From Treponema denticola (GTDB lineage: Bacteria > Spirochaetota > Spirochaetia > Treponematales > Treponemataceae): a stretch of DNA of 64,000 nt. Numbering within the stretch: position 1 is the first letter of the stretch; each line of letters begins with the position of its first letter. The notes beneath the pieces are model-generated. The model worked only from the letters and a program-made list of their open reading frames with translations. It was not told where the DNA came from and did not search any database. The stretch is from positions 1,674,001 through 1,738,000 of the forward strand of contig NZ_CP051302.1 of assembly GCF_024181405.1 (NCBI RefSeq). The letters are read 5' to 3'. Made by a program: the position numbers and the translations under genes. Below, in pieces: positions 16,760 to 24,720 of this stretch.

Positions 16760-16788
16760 ATTGTACTTTTTATTTCGAATTCTGTCAA
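16760..16788 (-). promoter_or_regulatory. Promoter of serS (leaderless)
   Basis: On the minus strand, a perfect -35 TTGACA, a 17-nt spacer and -10 TACAAT are followed by TTTGCT and then the ATG at 16753. This is the best example of the -10/ATG spacing seen at several genes here. Confidence 0.75.
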
Positions 16789-16821
16789 GACTAAAATTTA
16801 ACGATACATTTAACGGACAGC

Positions 16822-16850
16822 TTGACAATTTTTGAGAATTATCGGATACT
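16822..16850 (+). promoter_or_regulatory. Promoter of barrel-like protein gene
   Basis: -35 TTGACA, a 17-nt spacer and -10 GATACT predict a leader of about 48 nt ending in a strong GGAGG Shine-Dalgarno. A second TATAAT lies at 16871-16876 without a matching -35. Confidence 0.55.
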
Positions 16851-16904
16851 CAAATACGATATAAGTATTTTATAATACAATTTTATTCATTATGGAGGAA
16901 TTTT

Positions 16905-17534
16905 ATGAACAGAAAATTATTTTTTGTTTTTCTTGTTTTTGCCTTGCTTTTTACAGGTATGCTGACGGCAAAATCGATCGGTTTGGATTTGGAAGTCGGA
17001 GGGGCTTATAACAACCACCAATTACATACAATCGGTAGCAGTTATGGTTCTAACGGCTTCAGATACCATGGAATAAGCTCAAAAGACTTGGGAGGCTTCA
17101 ATATAGGTATTTCCTACCCTCTTCCCAAAAACTGGGCCGTCTTTGCAAATACTACATTTACATTTAACAATATATTTGTAAACGATACAATGCTTGGAGT
17201 AGGCTATATATTTAAGCCCGGAAAAGGTTTTGAGCTCTTGTTAGGCGGAGCTTTTGCATTCGGCGGTTCCGCTTTTCAGTGGGCAAACTTAAATCAGATT
17301 ATAACCGATAGTTACTTCAATATAGGCGGAGGAATAAATTTTACCGCTTCTTATATGTTTACAGGAAAATTCGGAATGTATGCAGGAGCTTCGGCACTAT
17401 ACTATAAACCTGTAGTAGGAAATCGATCAACAAAAACAGGTAACAACACCACAACAACAAGTATCAAATCCGGCTCACTGCCTGATATGGCAAAATCGAT
17501 AGGTTTAAAACTTGGATTAAAAATCAAATTATAA
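16905..17534 (+). CDS. Secreted protein, probable small outer-membrane beta-barrel
   Basis: The protein has 209 residues. A signal peptide (FFVFLVFALLFTGMLTAKS, cut about residue 23) is followed by alternating hydrophobic/aromatic strands separated by short polar turns. Examples are DLEVGGAYNNHQLH, LGVGYIFKPGKGFELLLGGAFAF and FGMYAGASALYY. It ends in LKLGLKIKL, a typical last-strand pattern, though with Leu rather than Phe at the end. No family is recognised. It probably sits in the outer membrane. It has its own promoter and is monocistronic, followed by the tRNA operon. Confidence 0.75.
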   Translation: MNRKLFFVFLVFALLFTGMLTAKSIGLDLEVGGAYNNHQLHTIGSSYGSNGFRYHGISSKDLGGFNIGISYPLPKNWAVFANTTFTFNNIFVNDTMLGVGYIFKPGKGFELLLGGAFAFGGSAFQWANLNQIITDSYFNIGGGINFTASYMFTGKFGMYAGASALYYKPVVGNRSTKTGNNTTTTSIKSGSLPDMAKSIGLKLGLKIKL

Positions 17535-17553
17535 AAACCTTTGCTCCTAGGTC

Positions 17554-17582
17554 TTGACATTCATTCCCGTTTTGCGTATTAT
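17554..17582 (+). promoter_or_regulatory. Promoter of tRNA-Pro/tRNA-Arg operon
   Basis: A perfect -35 TTGACA, a 17-nt spacer and -10 TATTAT lie about 12 nt before the first tRNA. Confidence 0.8.
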
Positions 17583-17594
17583 GTTCACTCGCAT

Positions 17595-17667
17595 CGGGAT
17601 GTAGCCTAGGGGCTAAGGCGTCTGGTTTGGGACCAGAAGATCGGGGGTTCAAATCCCTCCATCCCGA
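17595..17667 (+). tRNA. tRNA-Pro (TGG)
   Basis: The acceptor stem CGGGATG pairs with CATCCCG, and the discriminator is A. The anticodon loop TTTGGGA carries TGG, and the T-loop contains GTTCAAA. CCA is not encoded. It is first in a two-tRNA operon. Confidence 0.95.
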
Positions 17668-17680
17668 TCCTTAAAACCTT

Positions 17681-17754
17681 GGGATCGTAGCTCATCAGGA
17701 TAGAGCAACTGCCTTCTAAGCAGTAGGTAGGGGGTTCGAGTCCCTCCGGTCCCG
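17681..17754 (+). tRNA. tRNA-Arg (TCT)
   Basis: The acceptor stem GGGATCG pairs with CGGTCCC (one G-T pair), and the discriminator is G. The anticodon loop CTTCTAA carries TCT, and the T-loop contains GTTCGAG. CCA is not encoded. It is 13 nt after tRNA-Pro. Confidence 0.95.
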
Positions 17755-17760
17755 CTAAAA

Positions 17761-17810
17761 GCCGATTAAGTAGTCTTGTATACCGGCAAGATAACTTAAT
17801 CGGCTTTTTT
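17761..17810. terminator. Strong terminator after the tRNA pair
   Basis: GCCGATTAAG (17761-17770) pairs perfectly with CTTAATCGGC (17795-17804), with an inner TCTTG/CAAGA stem, followed by six T. A-rich sequence on its left lets it also serve the convergent sigma-54 regulator gene. Confidence 0.9.
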
Positions 17811-17816
17811 AATGCC

Positions 17817-19358
17817 CTAATATTTTATTCCCAGTTTTTTCATCTTGCTTTGAAGGGTTCCCGGTTTTAGGTTTAAAAGAGCGGCAGCTCCGTCTTTGCC
17901 GTAAATTTTTCCGTTTGAGGCTAAAAGAGCTTTTTGAATAATCTCGGTTTGAGCCTCATCAAAAGGTTTAATATCTTCAGGCAAAACCTTATCTTTTTCG
18001 GCATCTTTATTTATCGCAGGCTTTAGGGGCTTTTTTTTGGCAGCGTTTGAAATGTAGAATTCTCTTGTTCCCGGCACCAAGTGCTCGGCAGGGATTTCTC
18101 CGCCTTGCGAAAGAATTGCAGCCCGCTCTACAACATTTTTAAGCTCGCGGACATTTCCATGCCAAGGCATAGACATAAGTTTTTCGATTGCAGCCATCGA
18201 AAGGCTTGTGTTTTCAAAGCCCTTCCTTTTGCGTATATCCGAAATAAAGTGTTCGGCTAAGAGGGCCGTATCGTCGTCGCGTTCCCTCAAAGGCGGAAGC
18301 CTTAGCGGAAAAACATCCAGCCTGTAAAGCAGGTCTTCACGGAAGCGCCCCATCGAAACGGCCTCGGCCAAATCGACATTGGTTGCGGCTATTATGCGCA
18401 CATCCACAGAAACGGGCTTTTCCCCGCCGACACGCTCGAATTTTCCGTCTTGAAGAACACGCAAAAGTTTGGGCTGTAAATCAAAGGGCAGATCCCCCAC
18501 CTCGTCCAAAAAGAGGGTGCCGCCGTCGGCAAGTTCAAACCGCCCCTTCCGCAAGGCCGCAGCCCCTGAAAAGGCACCTTTTTCATGCCCGAAGATTTCA
18601 CTTTCAGCAAGGCTCTGCACAAGGGCAGAACAGTTTACGGGCACAAAGGGTTTTTCAGCCCTGTTGGAAAGCCTGTGAATGGTGCGGGCTGCCTGTTCTT
18701 TTCCCGTTCCCGTTTCTCCCGAAATTAAAACCGGCACATCAGAGGCCGCAACCAGCTTTATCGAATCTAAAACCGTAGTCCAAGCCCTGGAAGAACCGAC
18801 CATATCCTTAAAAACATTTGTCGAAGCGTTAAGCAAAACATTTCTTTCAAGCAGGAGGCTTTCGGTTTTTTGAATGAGGGATTGGGAGGCATCAGTTTGA
18901 ACCAAGGCAACCGAAATAAGTTTTGAAATTGTAGATATAAAACGGACGATTTCGGGCGTAAAGCGGGAACACATACTGTGATCCAAGGTCATCATTCCGA
19001 TGGCCTTATCTCCTATGTAAAGTGGAGCCACCAAACAAGAATGATTGTCGGGCAGCTTCATTATTTCGTCATAGGTATCGATGTGGGGAATATTTTCGTC
19101 AAACAAAAAAGCCTTTCTTTCATCTAAAATTCGGGCAATGTCTTTCCGTTTGTTTAAGTTAATCGTAAAATCGTCCAGCAATTTTGAAGAAAGCGGGCCT
19201 ATGGCCTTTCTTACCTTTAGAACATTTTTATCTTCAAAGCCCATAACAACGGCAAGCTCGTAATCGACCAGTTCTCTTAAAGCCTCAAGAATAAGCTCCA
19301 ATGCCTGCTCGGCCGAGATGGGGTTGGTTTTATTTAAAACGGATATAGCCTTGTTCAT
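17817..19358 (-). CDS. GAF-domain sigma-54-dependent transcriptional activator
   Basis: The protein has 513 residues. An N-terminal GAF sensor domain spans about 15-160. The AAA+ activator domain (about 180-410) has Walker A GETGTGKE, the sigma-54-contacting loop GAFSGA (the common form is GAFTGA), Walker B LFLDEVGDLP and the arginine-finger region LLYRLDVFPLRLPPLRER. A Fis-type helix-turn-helix is at the C-terminus (IIQKALLASNGKIYGKDGAAALLNLKPGTLQ). It hydrolyses ATP to remodel RpoN holoenzyme at -24/-12 promoters; the ligand of the GAF domain is unknown. It starts 18 nt after the Pmp-like lipoprotein gene and may be co-transcribed with it. Confidence 0.93.
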   Translation of the reverse strand: MNKAISVLNKTNPISAEQALELILEALRELVDYELAVVMGFEDKNVLKVRKAIGPLSSKLLDDFTINLNKRKDIARILDERKAFLFDENIPHIDTYDEIMKLPDNHSCLVAPLYIGDKAIGMMTLDHSMCSRFTPEIVRFISTISKLISVALVQTDASQSLIQKTESLLLERNVLLNASTNVFKDMVGSSRAWTTVLDSIKLVAASDVPVLISGETGTGKEQAARTIHRLSNRAEKPFVPVNCSALVQSLAESEIFGHEKGAFSGAAALRKGRFELADGGTLFLDEVGDLPFDLQPKLLRVLQDGKFERVGGEKPVSVDVRIIAATNVDLAEAVSMGRFREDLLYRLDVFPLRLPPLRERDDDTALLAEHFISDIRKRKGFENTSLSMAAIEKLMSMPWHGNVRELKNVVERAAILSQGGEIPAEHLVPGTREFYISNAAKKKPLKPAINKDAEKDKVLPEDIKPFDEAQTEIIQKALLASNGKIYGKDGAAALLNLKPGTLQSKMKKLGIKY

Positions 19359-19376
19359 ACAATGCGATTATACCTT

Positions 19377-21836
19377 TCAGTTTTCCGTCTGATGAGGGTC
19401 AGTAGCATTTAGAAATTCGCCGGTGCCTTGAATAACATATCCGGATGTATGTCCCGTAATAGTACCGCCGCGCCATATAAAGGTTCCGTTTGTGTTAATG
19501 TACACAGCACAGCCTTTACCTCCGCTGCTTGTCAGAGCTGTGTTGTTTGACAATTTACCGTTATTCATCAAAAAATTAGCATGTTTGTCGATATATATAC
19601 CGCCGCCATTTTTTGCTCCATTTGATATAAACTTGCCGCCGCTCATAGTCGCTATCACAGAGTTTTGTGGGTTACGACCTTTCATATAGATGCCGCCACC
19701 AAGGCCATCACCAATTGAGGTATCTGTATTGTTGTTTACAAATTCGGTACCCGTATCTTCGGTATCCATATCTATAGTTAGCTTGCCCTTGGAATTATTT
19801 GCTAGAACATAGAGCCCTGCGCCCTTGCCTTTCACATAGTTATCATGAATTTTAGTATCCCGTATTGTCAGTGAACTGTCCTCAGCATAGATACCGCCGC
19901 CTTCTTTGGCGGTTGTGCTATTCTCAATAGTACAGTCTTTGATAGTTGCCGTTTGCACTTTTTTCAGATACATGCCTCCTCCCTGTTTTATAGTGAACTT
20001 ATCGGCGGCAGTTTCACCGATAAACCCGCATTGGTTTAGTGTTACGTTTGATAAAGACACCTCTCCCTTTCCGTAAACGGATATGCCCGCTCCGCGTCCG
20101 GTCTTGTCGGCTGGGTGGGTGGCATACTTGATATTGCAGTTTTTGATTTTTGCGTTTTGTATTTTAAGCTCGCCGGGTTTGTCCGGATCCCAATAGCAGT
20201 TTATACCACCGCCTAAGTTGCCTTGTCCGCCCGACGCTATAAGCGTATTATCTTTTATTTCTGTTGTTGTACTCATAGTGTCGGGGTCACCGTTTTCATC
20301 CGTGTTGATATACAGATTTCCGCGGGTAATATTGATAGCACCGCCTGTTATGTGCCCGGTGTTATCTTTGATAATCCCGCCCTTAATGCGGACAATCGGC
20401 TGATTGTCGGAACTATTGCCCGCAAAGATTGCCCCTCCGCCTGCATTCATTGTTTGGCAGCCCGTAATGGTACATCTTTCAAGTACTGCCTCTACCCCGC
20501 CGTTCAAATATATACCGCCTCCGCCGTATGCTGTACAGTTTGTAATAGTACAGTTTTTAAGCGCCAAGGTTTTTATACTTACAGCAGAAATGGCACCGCC
20601 GTACTCAGAGGGGCCCCCTTCAATACCATTCTTAAGTTTCAGGTCTTCGAGCGTAAACTCCGTATTATCTCCCGTTACAGTAAAAATACGGAAGTTGGAA
20701 ACAGGTTTATTCGAAACTGATGTGCCGAGCTGTGTATCAAAAACAGCTCCGTTTTTGCCCTTTATCGTAAGGCTTTTGTTTACTTCGATAGTACCGGAGT
20801 TACCGGGTGCATTTGTTGCTTTCACATCATTCATTATGGTTATAAGGCCGCCGGGCCTAGCTTTGGCAACAGCCGTTTTTAGATTGTGCCATGCCGTATC
20901 GAAGTCACTTAAATCAGGGATGAAGCCTAAGGTCTCCGCTTCTTTTGGTGCCGAAGATAGTCCTTTTTCGTCGGTCAGCCATACCCTGTATTTTTTGGAG
21001 AGAGCATCGGTCGAGGATGGTGATGCATTCGTTTTAACATAAACTATCCAGCTTCCAGGGCCGGGAGGTACGTCAAAAACCCGATCAACCGATGATAAAA
21101 GGCCCTCTGACGGAGTTGGGGGTATATTGAATCCGGATCCATTCTTCTTTACGGTAAGAGGTATTATTACTTCTGAGCCGCCTTCTTCCTGTATGTGAAT
21201 CGCTTTGATGTCTTTATGCAAACGCTTTCCGTCCAACATAGGTGTCATGCCCGCGGTTTCATCAAAACACAGTGCGTAGTACCAGTTACTTTCGACTTGC
21301 GTCTTTGCTATCGTTATATTCCCGACATCCGGCGGGGCCGTATTTACTTCGATATTTAAACTGAACTTTCTACTGAATATTCTGCCGTCTGTGGAAATAA
21401 GGGTAATTTCGGGGCCTATTCCGCCGTTACTCCACTCGTGTTTTTTTAAAAAATCAGCTTTGTATATCAGCTCCAGCTCATAGATTGACTTTTCCTCTAG
21501 GGTGTAGTCAGTGCTGTATCTAGGTTGCTGATCTGGAGGAAGGCCCGGAAAGCAGATAACCCTTCCCGCATCTGCGTCGGAGGTAGGCATAATCAAGTCA
21601 ATGTTTTTCGGATTATTCAAGCCGATCGTAATCCTAACATCTTGGCCCGACGGTATGCAGAATGATCTGCCTATCGAGGGGTGATCACAGTTCATGTGGA
21701 AATACCTGGGAACAACCTCTTTCGACCAGTAGTCGAAGAATTCTTCAGGGTCATCAGTAAATTGTTTACAAGTTGAAAATATAAAGACTGCCAATAGTGC
21801 AGCAAGTGTAGTTAAAATCTTTAAAATGTTTTTCAT
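19377..21836 (-). CDS. Pmp-like repeat lipoprotein (right-handed beta-helix)
   Basis: The start at 21836 is chosen because it begins the signal sequence with lipobox FSTC. The upstream in-frame ATG at 21908 lies directly behind a promoter and would put 24 non-signal residues in front. It has 819 residues. The N-terminal region (CKQ...EEFFDYW, IPSG, LIMP) is paralogous to the 1721-residue lipoprotein at 31798-36963. One W-x-L-x2-AV...TI--DV module near 340 begins a beta-helix of GGAI/GGGI-type repeats (for example GGGIYLNGGVEAVLERCTITGC), as in chlamydial polymorphic membrane proteins. No autotransporter barrel is present, so it is probably a surface lipoprotein. Confidence 0.85.
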   Translation of the reverse strand: MKNILKILTTLAALLAVFIFSTCKQFTDDPEEFFDYWSKEVVPRYFHMNCDHPSIGRSFCIPSGQDVRITIGLNNPKNIDLIMPTSDADAGRVICFPGLPPDQQPRYSTDYTLEEKSIYELELIYKADFLKKHEWSNGGIGPEITLISTDGRIFSRKFSLNIEVNTAPPDVGNITIAKTQVESNWYYALCFDETAGMTPMLDGKRLHKDIKAIHIQEEGGSEVIIPLTVKKNGSGFNIPPTPSEGLLSSVDRVFDVPPGPGSWIVYVKTNASPSSTDALSKKYRVWLTDEKGLSSAPKEAETLGFIPDLSDFDTAWHNLKTAVAKARPGGLITIMNDVKATNAPGNSGTIEVNKSLTIKGKNGAVFDTQLGTSVSNKPVSNFRIFTVTGDNTEFTLEDLKLKNGIEGGPSEYGGAISAVSIKTLALKNCTITNCTAYGGGGIYLNGGVEAVLERCTITGCQTMNAGGGAIFAGNSSDNQPIVRIKGGIIKDNTGHITGGAINITRGNLYINTDENGDPDTMSTTTEIKDNTLIASGGQGNLGGGINCYWDPDKPGELKIQNAKIKNCNIKYATHPADKTGRGAGISVYGKGEVSLSNVTLNQCGFIGETAADKFTIKQGGGMYLKKVQTATIKDCTIENSTTAKEGGGIYAEDSSLTIRDTKIHDNYVKGKGAGLYVLANNSKGKLTIDMDTEDTGTEFVNNNTDTSIGDGLGGGIYMKGRNPQNSVIATMSGGKFISNGAKNGGGIYIDKHANFLMNNGKLSNNTALTSSGGKGCAVYINTNGTFIWRGGTITGHTSGYVIQGTGEFLNATDPHQTEN

Positions 21837-21916
21837 ATTTTTGATTGAATTGTTCCAATATGTAAAACATATTTTTTTGTAATTGCTATCGGTGCGTTTG
21901 TCTGTCATCGACGCTT

Positions 21917-21945
21917 AATATAACACTTTTCGCAATAAATTACAA
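21917..21945 (-). promoter_or_regulatory. Promoter of Pmp-like lipoprotein gene
   Basis: On the minus strand: -35 TTGTAA, a 17-nt spacer and -10 TATATT. It predicts about a 70-nt leader before the lipoprotein start codon. Confidence 0.5.
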
Positions 21946-21964
21946 CTTTCCGGGAATTTTTTTT

Positions 21965-22080
21965 AACCGCAGCGAGCGCAAAGCGTTGAGCTCACGCTAA
22001 ACTTCGCAAAGATGTTTTTATTCTATCTTAATAATACATTTTTAAATTTACCCTTGGCGTTCCTTGCGGGCTTGGCGGTT
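21965..22080. repeat. Noncoding GC-patterned element bounded by AACCGC / GCGGTT
   Basis: This element fills most of the gene-free stretch 21837-22241. It begins AACCGCAGCGAGCGCAAAGC and ends CTTGGCGTTCCTTGCGGG followed by CTTGGCGGTT, so its ends are inverted repeats and its inside has repeated GCG words. It resembles the widespread AACCGC...CTTGGCGGTT type of intergenic repeat that I recall from many unrelated bacteria. No plausible gene lies in it. Whether it is a mobile relic or a folded RNA cannot be told from one copy. Confidence 0.5.
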
Positions 22081-22115
22081 TTATTTTATATCTTCAAAAA
22101 TTACAGTACTTTCAC

Positions 22116-22144
22116 TTGGAAAAGGCTGCACAATGTGTTATAAT
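22116..22144 (+). promoter_or_regulatory. Promoter of yggS
   Basis: -35 TTGGAA, a 17-nt spacer and -10 TATAAT place the start near 22151, giving a leader of about 90 nt. Confidence 0.55.
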
Positions 22145-22150
22145 AAGCTA

Positions 22151-22227
22151 TTGTCTATGGCAAAAACTATGTTTGATATGAAAAAAAACATATCTATATA
22201 TTTTAAACCTGATTATATCATAGACAA
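22151..22227 (+). promoter_or_regulatory. Structured 5' leader of yggS (nested inverted repeats)
   Basis: TTGTCTATG (22151-22159) is repeated inverted as CATAGACAA (22219-22227). Inside, GATATG (22175-22180) and CATATC (22189-22194) flank eight A. The outer repeat begins at the predicted transcription start and ends just before the yggS Shine-Dalgarno. Confidence 0.45.
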
Positions 22228-22241
22228 ATGTGAGGTAATTT

Positions 22242-22982
22242 ATGAAGGACGATATTAAAATAAATTTGGAAGAAGTGCATAGACGGATGGAAAAGGCTTG
22301 TAAGGCCTGCGGAAGGGATCCTAAAGAGATAAGGCTTCTTATGGCAACAAAGACCGTTACACCGGAAAGAATCTTAAAGGCCTTTGAATACGGTGAACTT
22401 TTAATAGGGGAAAACAAGGTTCAGGAGCTATGCGAAAAGTATGAGCCTCTTTCATCGGTAAAACACGAGACCCATTTTATAGGGCACCTGCAAACCAATA
22501 AGATTAAGGACGTAATAAAATATGCCGACTGCATTGAATCTGTCGACAGGCTTGACTTAGCCGAAAAGCTCAGCAAAAGACTTGAATCCGAGGGGAAGAC
22601 CATGGATATTTTAATTCAGGTAAACACCTCTCAAGAAGAAAGTAAATTCGGATGTAAGCCTGAAGAAGCTCTCGCTCTAACCGAAAAAATTGCAAAACTT
22701 CCCTGCTTAAAAATAAAAGGCCTTATGACAATAGGACTTTTTTCCGATGATATGGATAAGGTGAGACTTTGTTTTAAGCTCCTGCAAAAAATTCGAAAAG
22801 AAATAACCGAAAAAAACATTCCCAATGTTTCGATGGAGGTTGTTTCTATGGGAATGACGGGAGATCTTGAAGTTGCTATCGAAGAAGGCTCAACCCTAAT
22901 AAGAGTAGGTACGGCAATTTTCGGCAAAAGAAATTATCCCGATTCCTATTATTGGAACGAAAATGCAAAAATTGAAGGTTAG
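22242..22982 (+). CDS. YggS-family PLP-binding homeostasis protein
   Basis: The protein has 246 residues, with a TIM-barrel fold like alanine racemase domain 1. The PLP lysine is K37 in LLMATKTV. IGENKVQEL, HFIGHLQTNKIK, LIQVNTSQEESKFG, LKIKGLMTIG, SMGMTGDLEVAIEEGSTLIR and GTAIFGKRNY follow in the family order. The family (YggS/YlmE/PROSC) controls free PLP and amino-acid balance and has no known catalytic reaction. It shares 20 nt with the next gene. Confidence 0.95.
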   Translation: MKDDIKINLEEVHRRMEKACKACGRDPKEIRLLMATKTVTPERILKAFEYGELLIGENKVQELCEKYEPLSSVKHETHFIGHLQTNKIKDVIKYADCIESVDRLDLAEKLSKRLESEGKTMDILIQVNTSQEESKFGCKPEEALALTEKIAKLPCLKIKGLMTIGLFSDDMDKVRLCFKLLQKIRKEITEKNIPNVSMEVVSMGMTGDLEVAIEEGSTLIRVGTAIFGKRNYPDSYYWNENAKIEG

Positions 22983-23781
22983 ACTTTTTGGTTTATGTCT
23001 TTTTTCTCTTTTTCTATTTTACTCCTTTGCCCAAGATTTTGACGCTTTGACAAGGGTTCAAAAAAGGATTGTAAACATAGAAGCCGCCGTGTCGGAAGTC
23101 GATATTTTTATAAGTACCTATGACGGGGACACAATAGCTTATAAAACAGAGCTCAGCACGGGCACAAAACTTTCGATAGTTGAACATAAAAAGAAGTTAA
23201 GGTTTACCGAGATAAAACCGGCAAGCGGAAAACTTTTTATCTATGTTCCGAAAGATTTTTTACTTGAATCATGCAGAATTCTTGCAAGTCATTCTTCAAT
23301 AAAAATTGAAGGCATAAAGGCCGTTCATTTTTCGGTTTCGGGGAATTTTAATCGGGCTGAAATTACAGGCTCCCGATTAAAAAACAGCCTGATTGCACTT
23401 TCAAACGGCAGCCTGATCTTTAATAACGGGATTGTAACTGCGGCCGATTTTTGCTTAAACACCTCAACGGCAAAGATTAAAATAGCCGAAGAAAAGGCGG
23501 ATTGCAACCTCTTTGTAACAAAACAAAAATGTGAAAAATTCTTATATAACGGGGAAGCCTATACCGATAAAATTTTAGCCCTTTCGCCGTCCAAGCCTAA
23601 AAAATTCATCTCGATGAGTGCTTCTTTTTCTGACATAGACTTGGGCTTTTCGGCACCTTTAAAAGAACCGGCAGAAAAATTCGATAAATACGGAGTCAGC
23701 GAATTCGGCCCCAACCCCTCTCCCAATTTGGTGAACAACGAAGCAAATTTTTTACCGAAAACCGGCACAAGTTTACCCTGA
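22963..23781 (+). CDS. Secreted protein, DUF4097-like strand-rich domain
   Basis: The protein has 272 residues. A signal peptide (LFGLCLFSLFLFYSFA, cut after about residue 23) is followed by strand-rich sequence of the type seen in DUF4097 putative adhesins: short repeated strands such as IEAAVSEVDIFISTYDGD, LFIYVPKDFLLES and IKIEGIKAVHFSVSGNFN. It lacks the strong GG pattern of a classical beta-helix. The C-terminus is proline-rich and low in order. The start overlaps yggS by 20 nt, so they are co-transcribed. Localisation is periplasm or surface; the function is not known. Confidence 0.65.
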   Translation: MQKLKVRLFGLCLFSLFLFYSFAQDFDALTRVQKRIVNIEAAVSEVDIFISTYDGDTIAYKTELSTGTKLSIVEHKKKLRFTEIKPASGKLFIYVPKDFLLESCRILASHSSIKIEGIKAVHFSVSGNFNRAEITGSRLKNSLIALSNGSLIFNNGIVTAADFCLNTSTAKIKIAEEKADCNLFVTKQKCEKFLYNGEAYTDKILALSPSKPKKFISMSASFSDIDLGFSAPLKEPAEKFDKYGVSEFGPNPSPNLVNNEANFLPKTGTSLP

Positions 23782-23799
23782 TAAATTTTAATTTACTGA

Positions 23800-23828
23800 T
23801 TGACAAGTTTTTAAGTTTTTGATATACT
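23800..23828 (+). promoter_or_regulatory. Promoter of tRNA (CAT)
   Basis: -35 TTGACA, a 17-nt spacer and -10 TATACT lie about 14 nt before the tRNA. Confidence 0.8.
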
Positions 23829-23842
23829 CAAAACTCTTTTAA

Positions 23843-23916
<74 letters not shown>

Positions 23917-23925
23917 CTTTTCTTT

Positions 23926-24579
23926 TTACAAACTATAATAAAGCGAAAAAAAATGCATTATACTCCCGCCTATAACAAAGAGGTGCCAGATGCTGTGTGC
24001 CCATTTTACCTTCTTCATTGCATAAAAAATACAGCCGGCAGTATAAATAATTCCGCCTATCAGTAAAAACTTAAAACTTAAAAGCGGCAGCTGTTCTTTT
24101 AAAGGCTTTGCCGCAAAGATGATGAGCCAGCCCATGGGTATATAGGTAATAACCGATAGAACCCTTACCCTGCTTCCGAATATCGAGTATAAAACTATTC
24201 CTAGGACAGCCAAGCCCCAGATAATGCCGAAGATTGTCCAGCCGACAGCTCCGTGAAGGGCCGAAAGGCAGTAGGCAGTGTAGGTTCCGGCTATCAGTAT
24301 GTAGATTGAACAGTGATCGAAGATTCCGAATACCTTTTTTGCCTTTAGCGGAAGAGCATGGTATAGGGTCGAAAAAAGATAGAGGATTATTAAGGAAGCT
24401 CCGAAAATGGTAAAGCCTACTACGTAACCGGCCTTTAAATCCGGCGGAGCATAACGGGCAGCCCTTATAACTAAAAGCACGAGGGCTGCAATCGAAAGAC
24501 CTACCCCTATGCCGTGAGTTACGGCATTTGCAATTTCTTCACCTATAGAATATCTGCGTTTAATTTTTTCTTCTTTCAT
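23926..24579 (-). CDS. Hemolysin III family membrane protein (PAQR-like)
   Basis: The protein has 217 residues with seven hydrophobic helices. The family pattern is clear: [16 protein letters not shown] near 10-25, the conserved S and H in [25 protein letters not shown] near 86-100, and the final [17 protein letters not shown] with the paired metal His residues. The family is bacterial PAQR/YqfA/HlyIII. The haemolytic role comes from expression studies of the Bacillus homologue; the native role is probably in membrane lipid homeostasis. It is monocistronic, convergent with the tRNA. Confidence 0.94.
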   Translation of the reverse strand: MKEEKIKRRYSIGEEIANAVTHGIGVGLSIAALVLLVIRAARYAPPDLKAGYVVGFTIFGASLIILYLFSTLYHALPLKAKKVFGIFDHCSIYILIAGTYTAYCLSALHGAVGWTIFGIIWGLAVLGIVLYSIFGSRVRVLSVITYIPMGWLIIFAAKPLKEQLPLLSFKFLLIGGIIYTAGCIFYAMKKVKWAHSIWHLFVIGGSIMHFFSLYYSL

Positions 24580-24619
24580 AACTATTTAGACAGTTTAAAA
24601 GATTTAAGGTTGCCTTACC

Positions 24620-24648
24620 TTGCAATTTTTTTTGTTTTTTATTATAAT
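24620..24648 (+). promoter_or_regulatory. Promoter of LysM/M23 peptidase gene
   Basis: -35 TTGCAA, a 17-nt T-rich spacer and -10 TATAAT. The predicted leader (about 65 nt) opens with a 7-bp hairpin, AAGAGTG (24659-24665) with CACTCTT (24675-24681). Confidence 0.55.
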
Positions 24649-24720
24649 TCTATCCGACAAGAGTGAATAAATTCCACTCTTTTGCCGATAATTAAATGGA
24701 AAAAGTTTTGCAGGTTCATA

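Noticed and set aside
16754..16828. N-terminal 25-residue extension of serS
   Set aside because: It would be encoded by the promoter region (TTGACA / TACAAT), and SerRS normally starts at the MLDYKF methionine.
20404..21042. 212-codon open frame antisense to the 819-residue lipoprotein
   Set aside because: It is Pro- and Ser-rich with no start signal; it arises from the Gly-rich beta-helix repeats on the other strand.
21837..21908. Earlier ATG for the 819-residue lipoprotein
   Set aside because: It adds 24 residues before a clean lipoprotein signal peptide. The upstream ATG lies at the predicted transcription start but would spoil export.
22064..22258. 64-codon open frame upstream of yggS
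   Set aside because: It crosses the GC-patterned repeat, the yggS promoter and its leader, has no Shine-Dalgarno, and the peptide resembles nothing.
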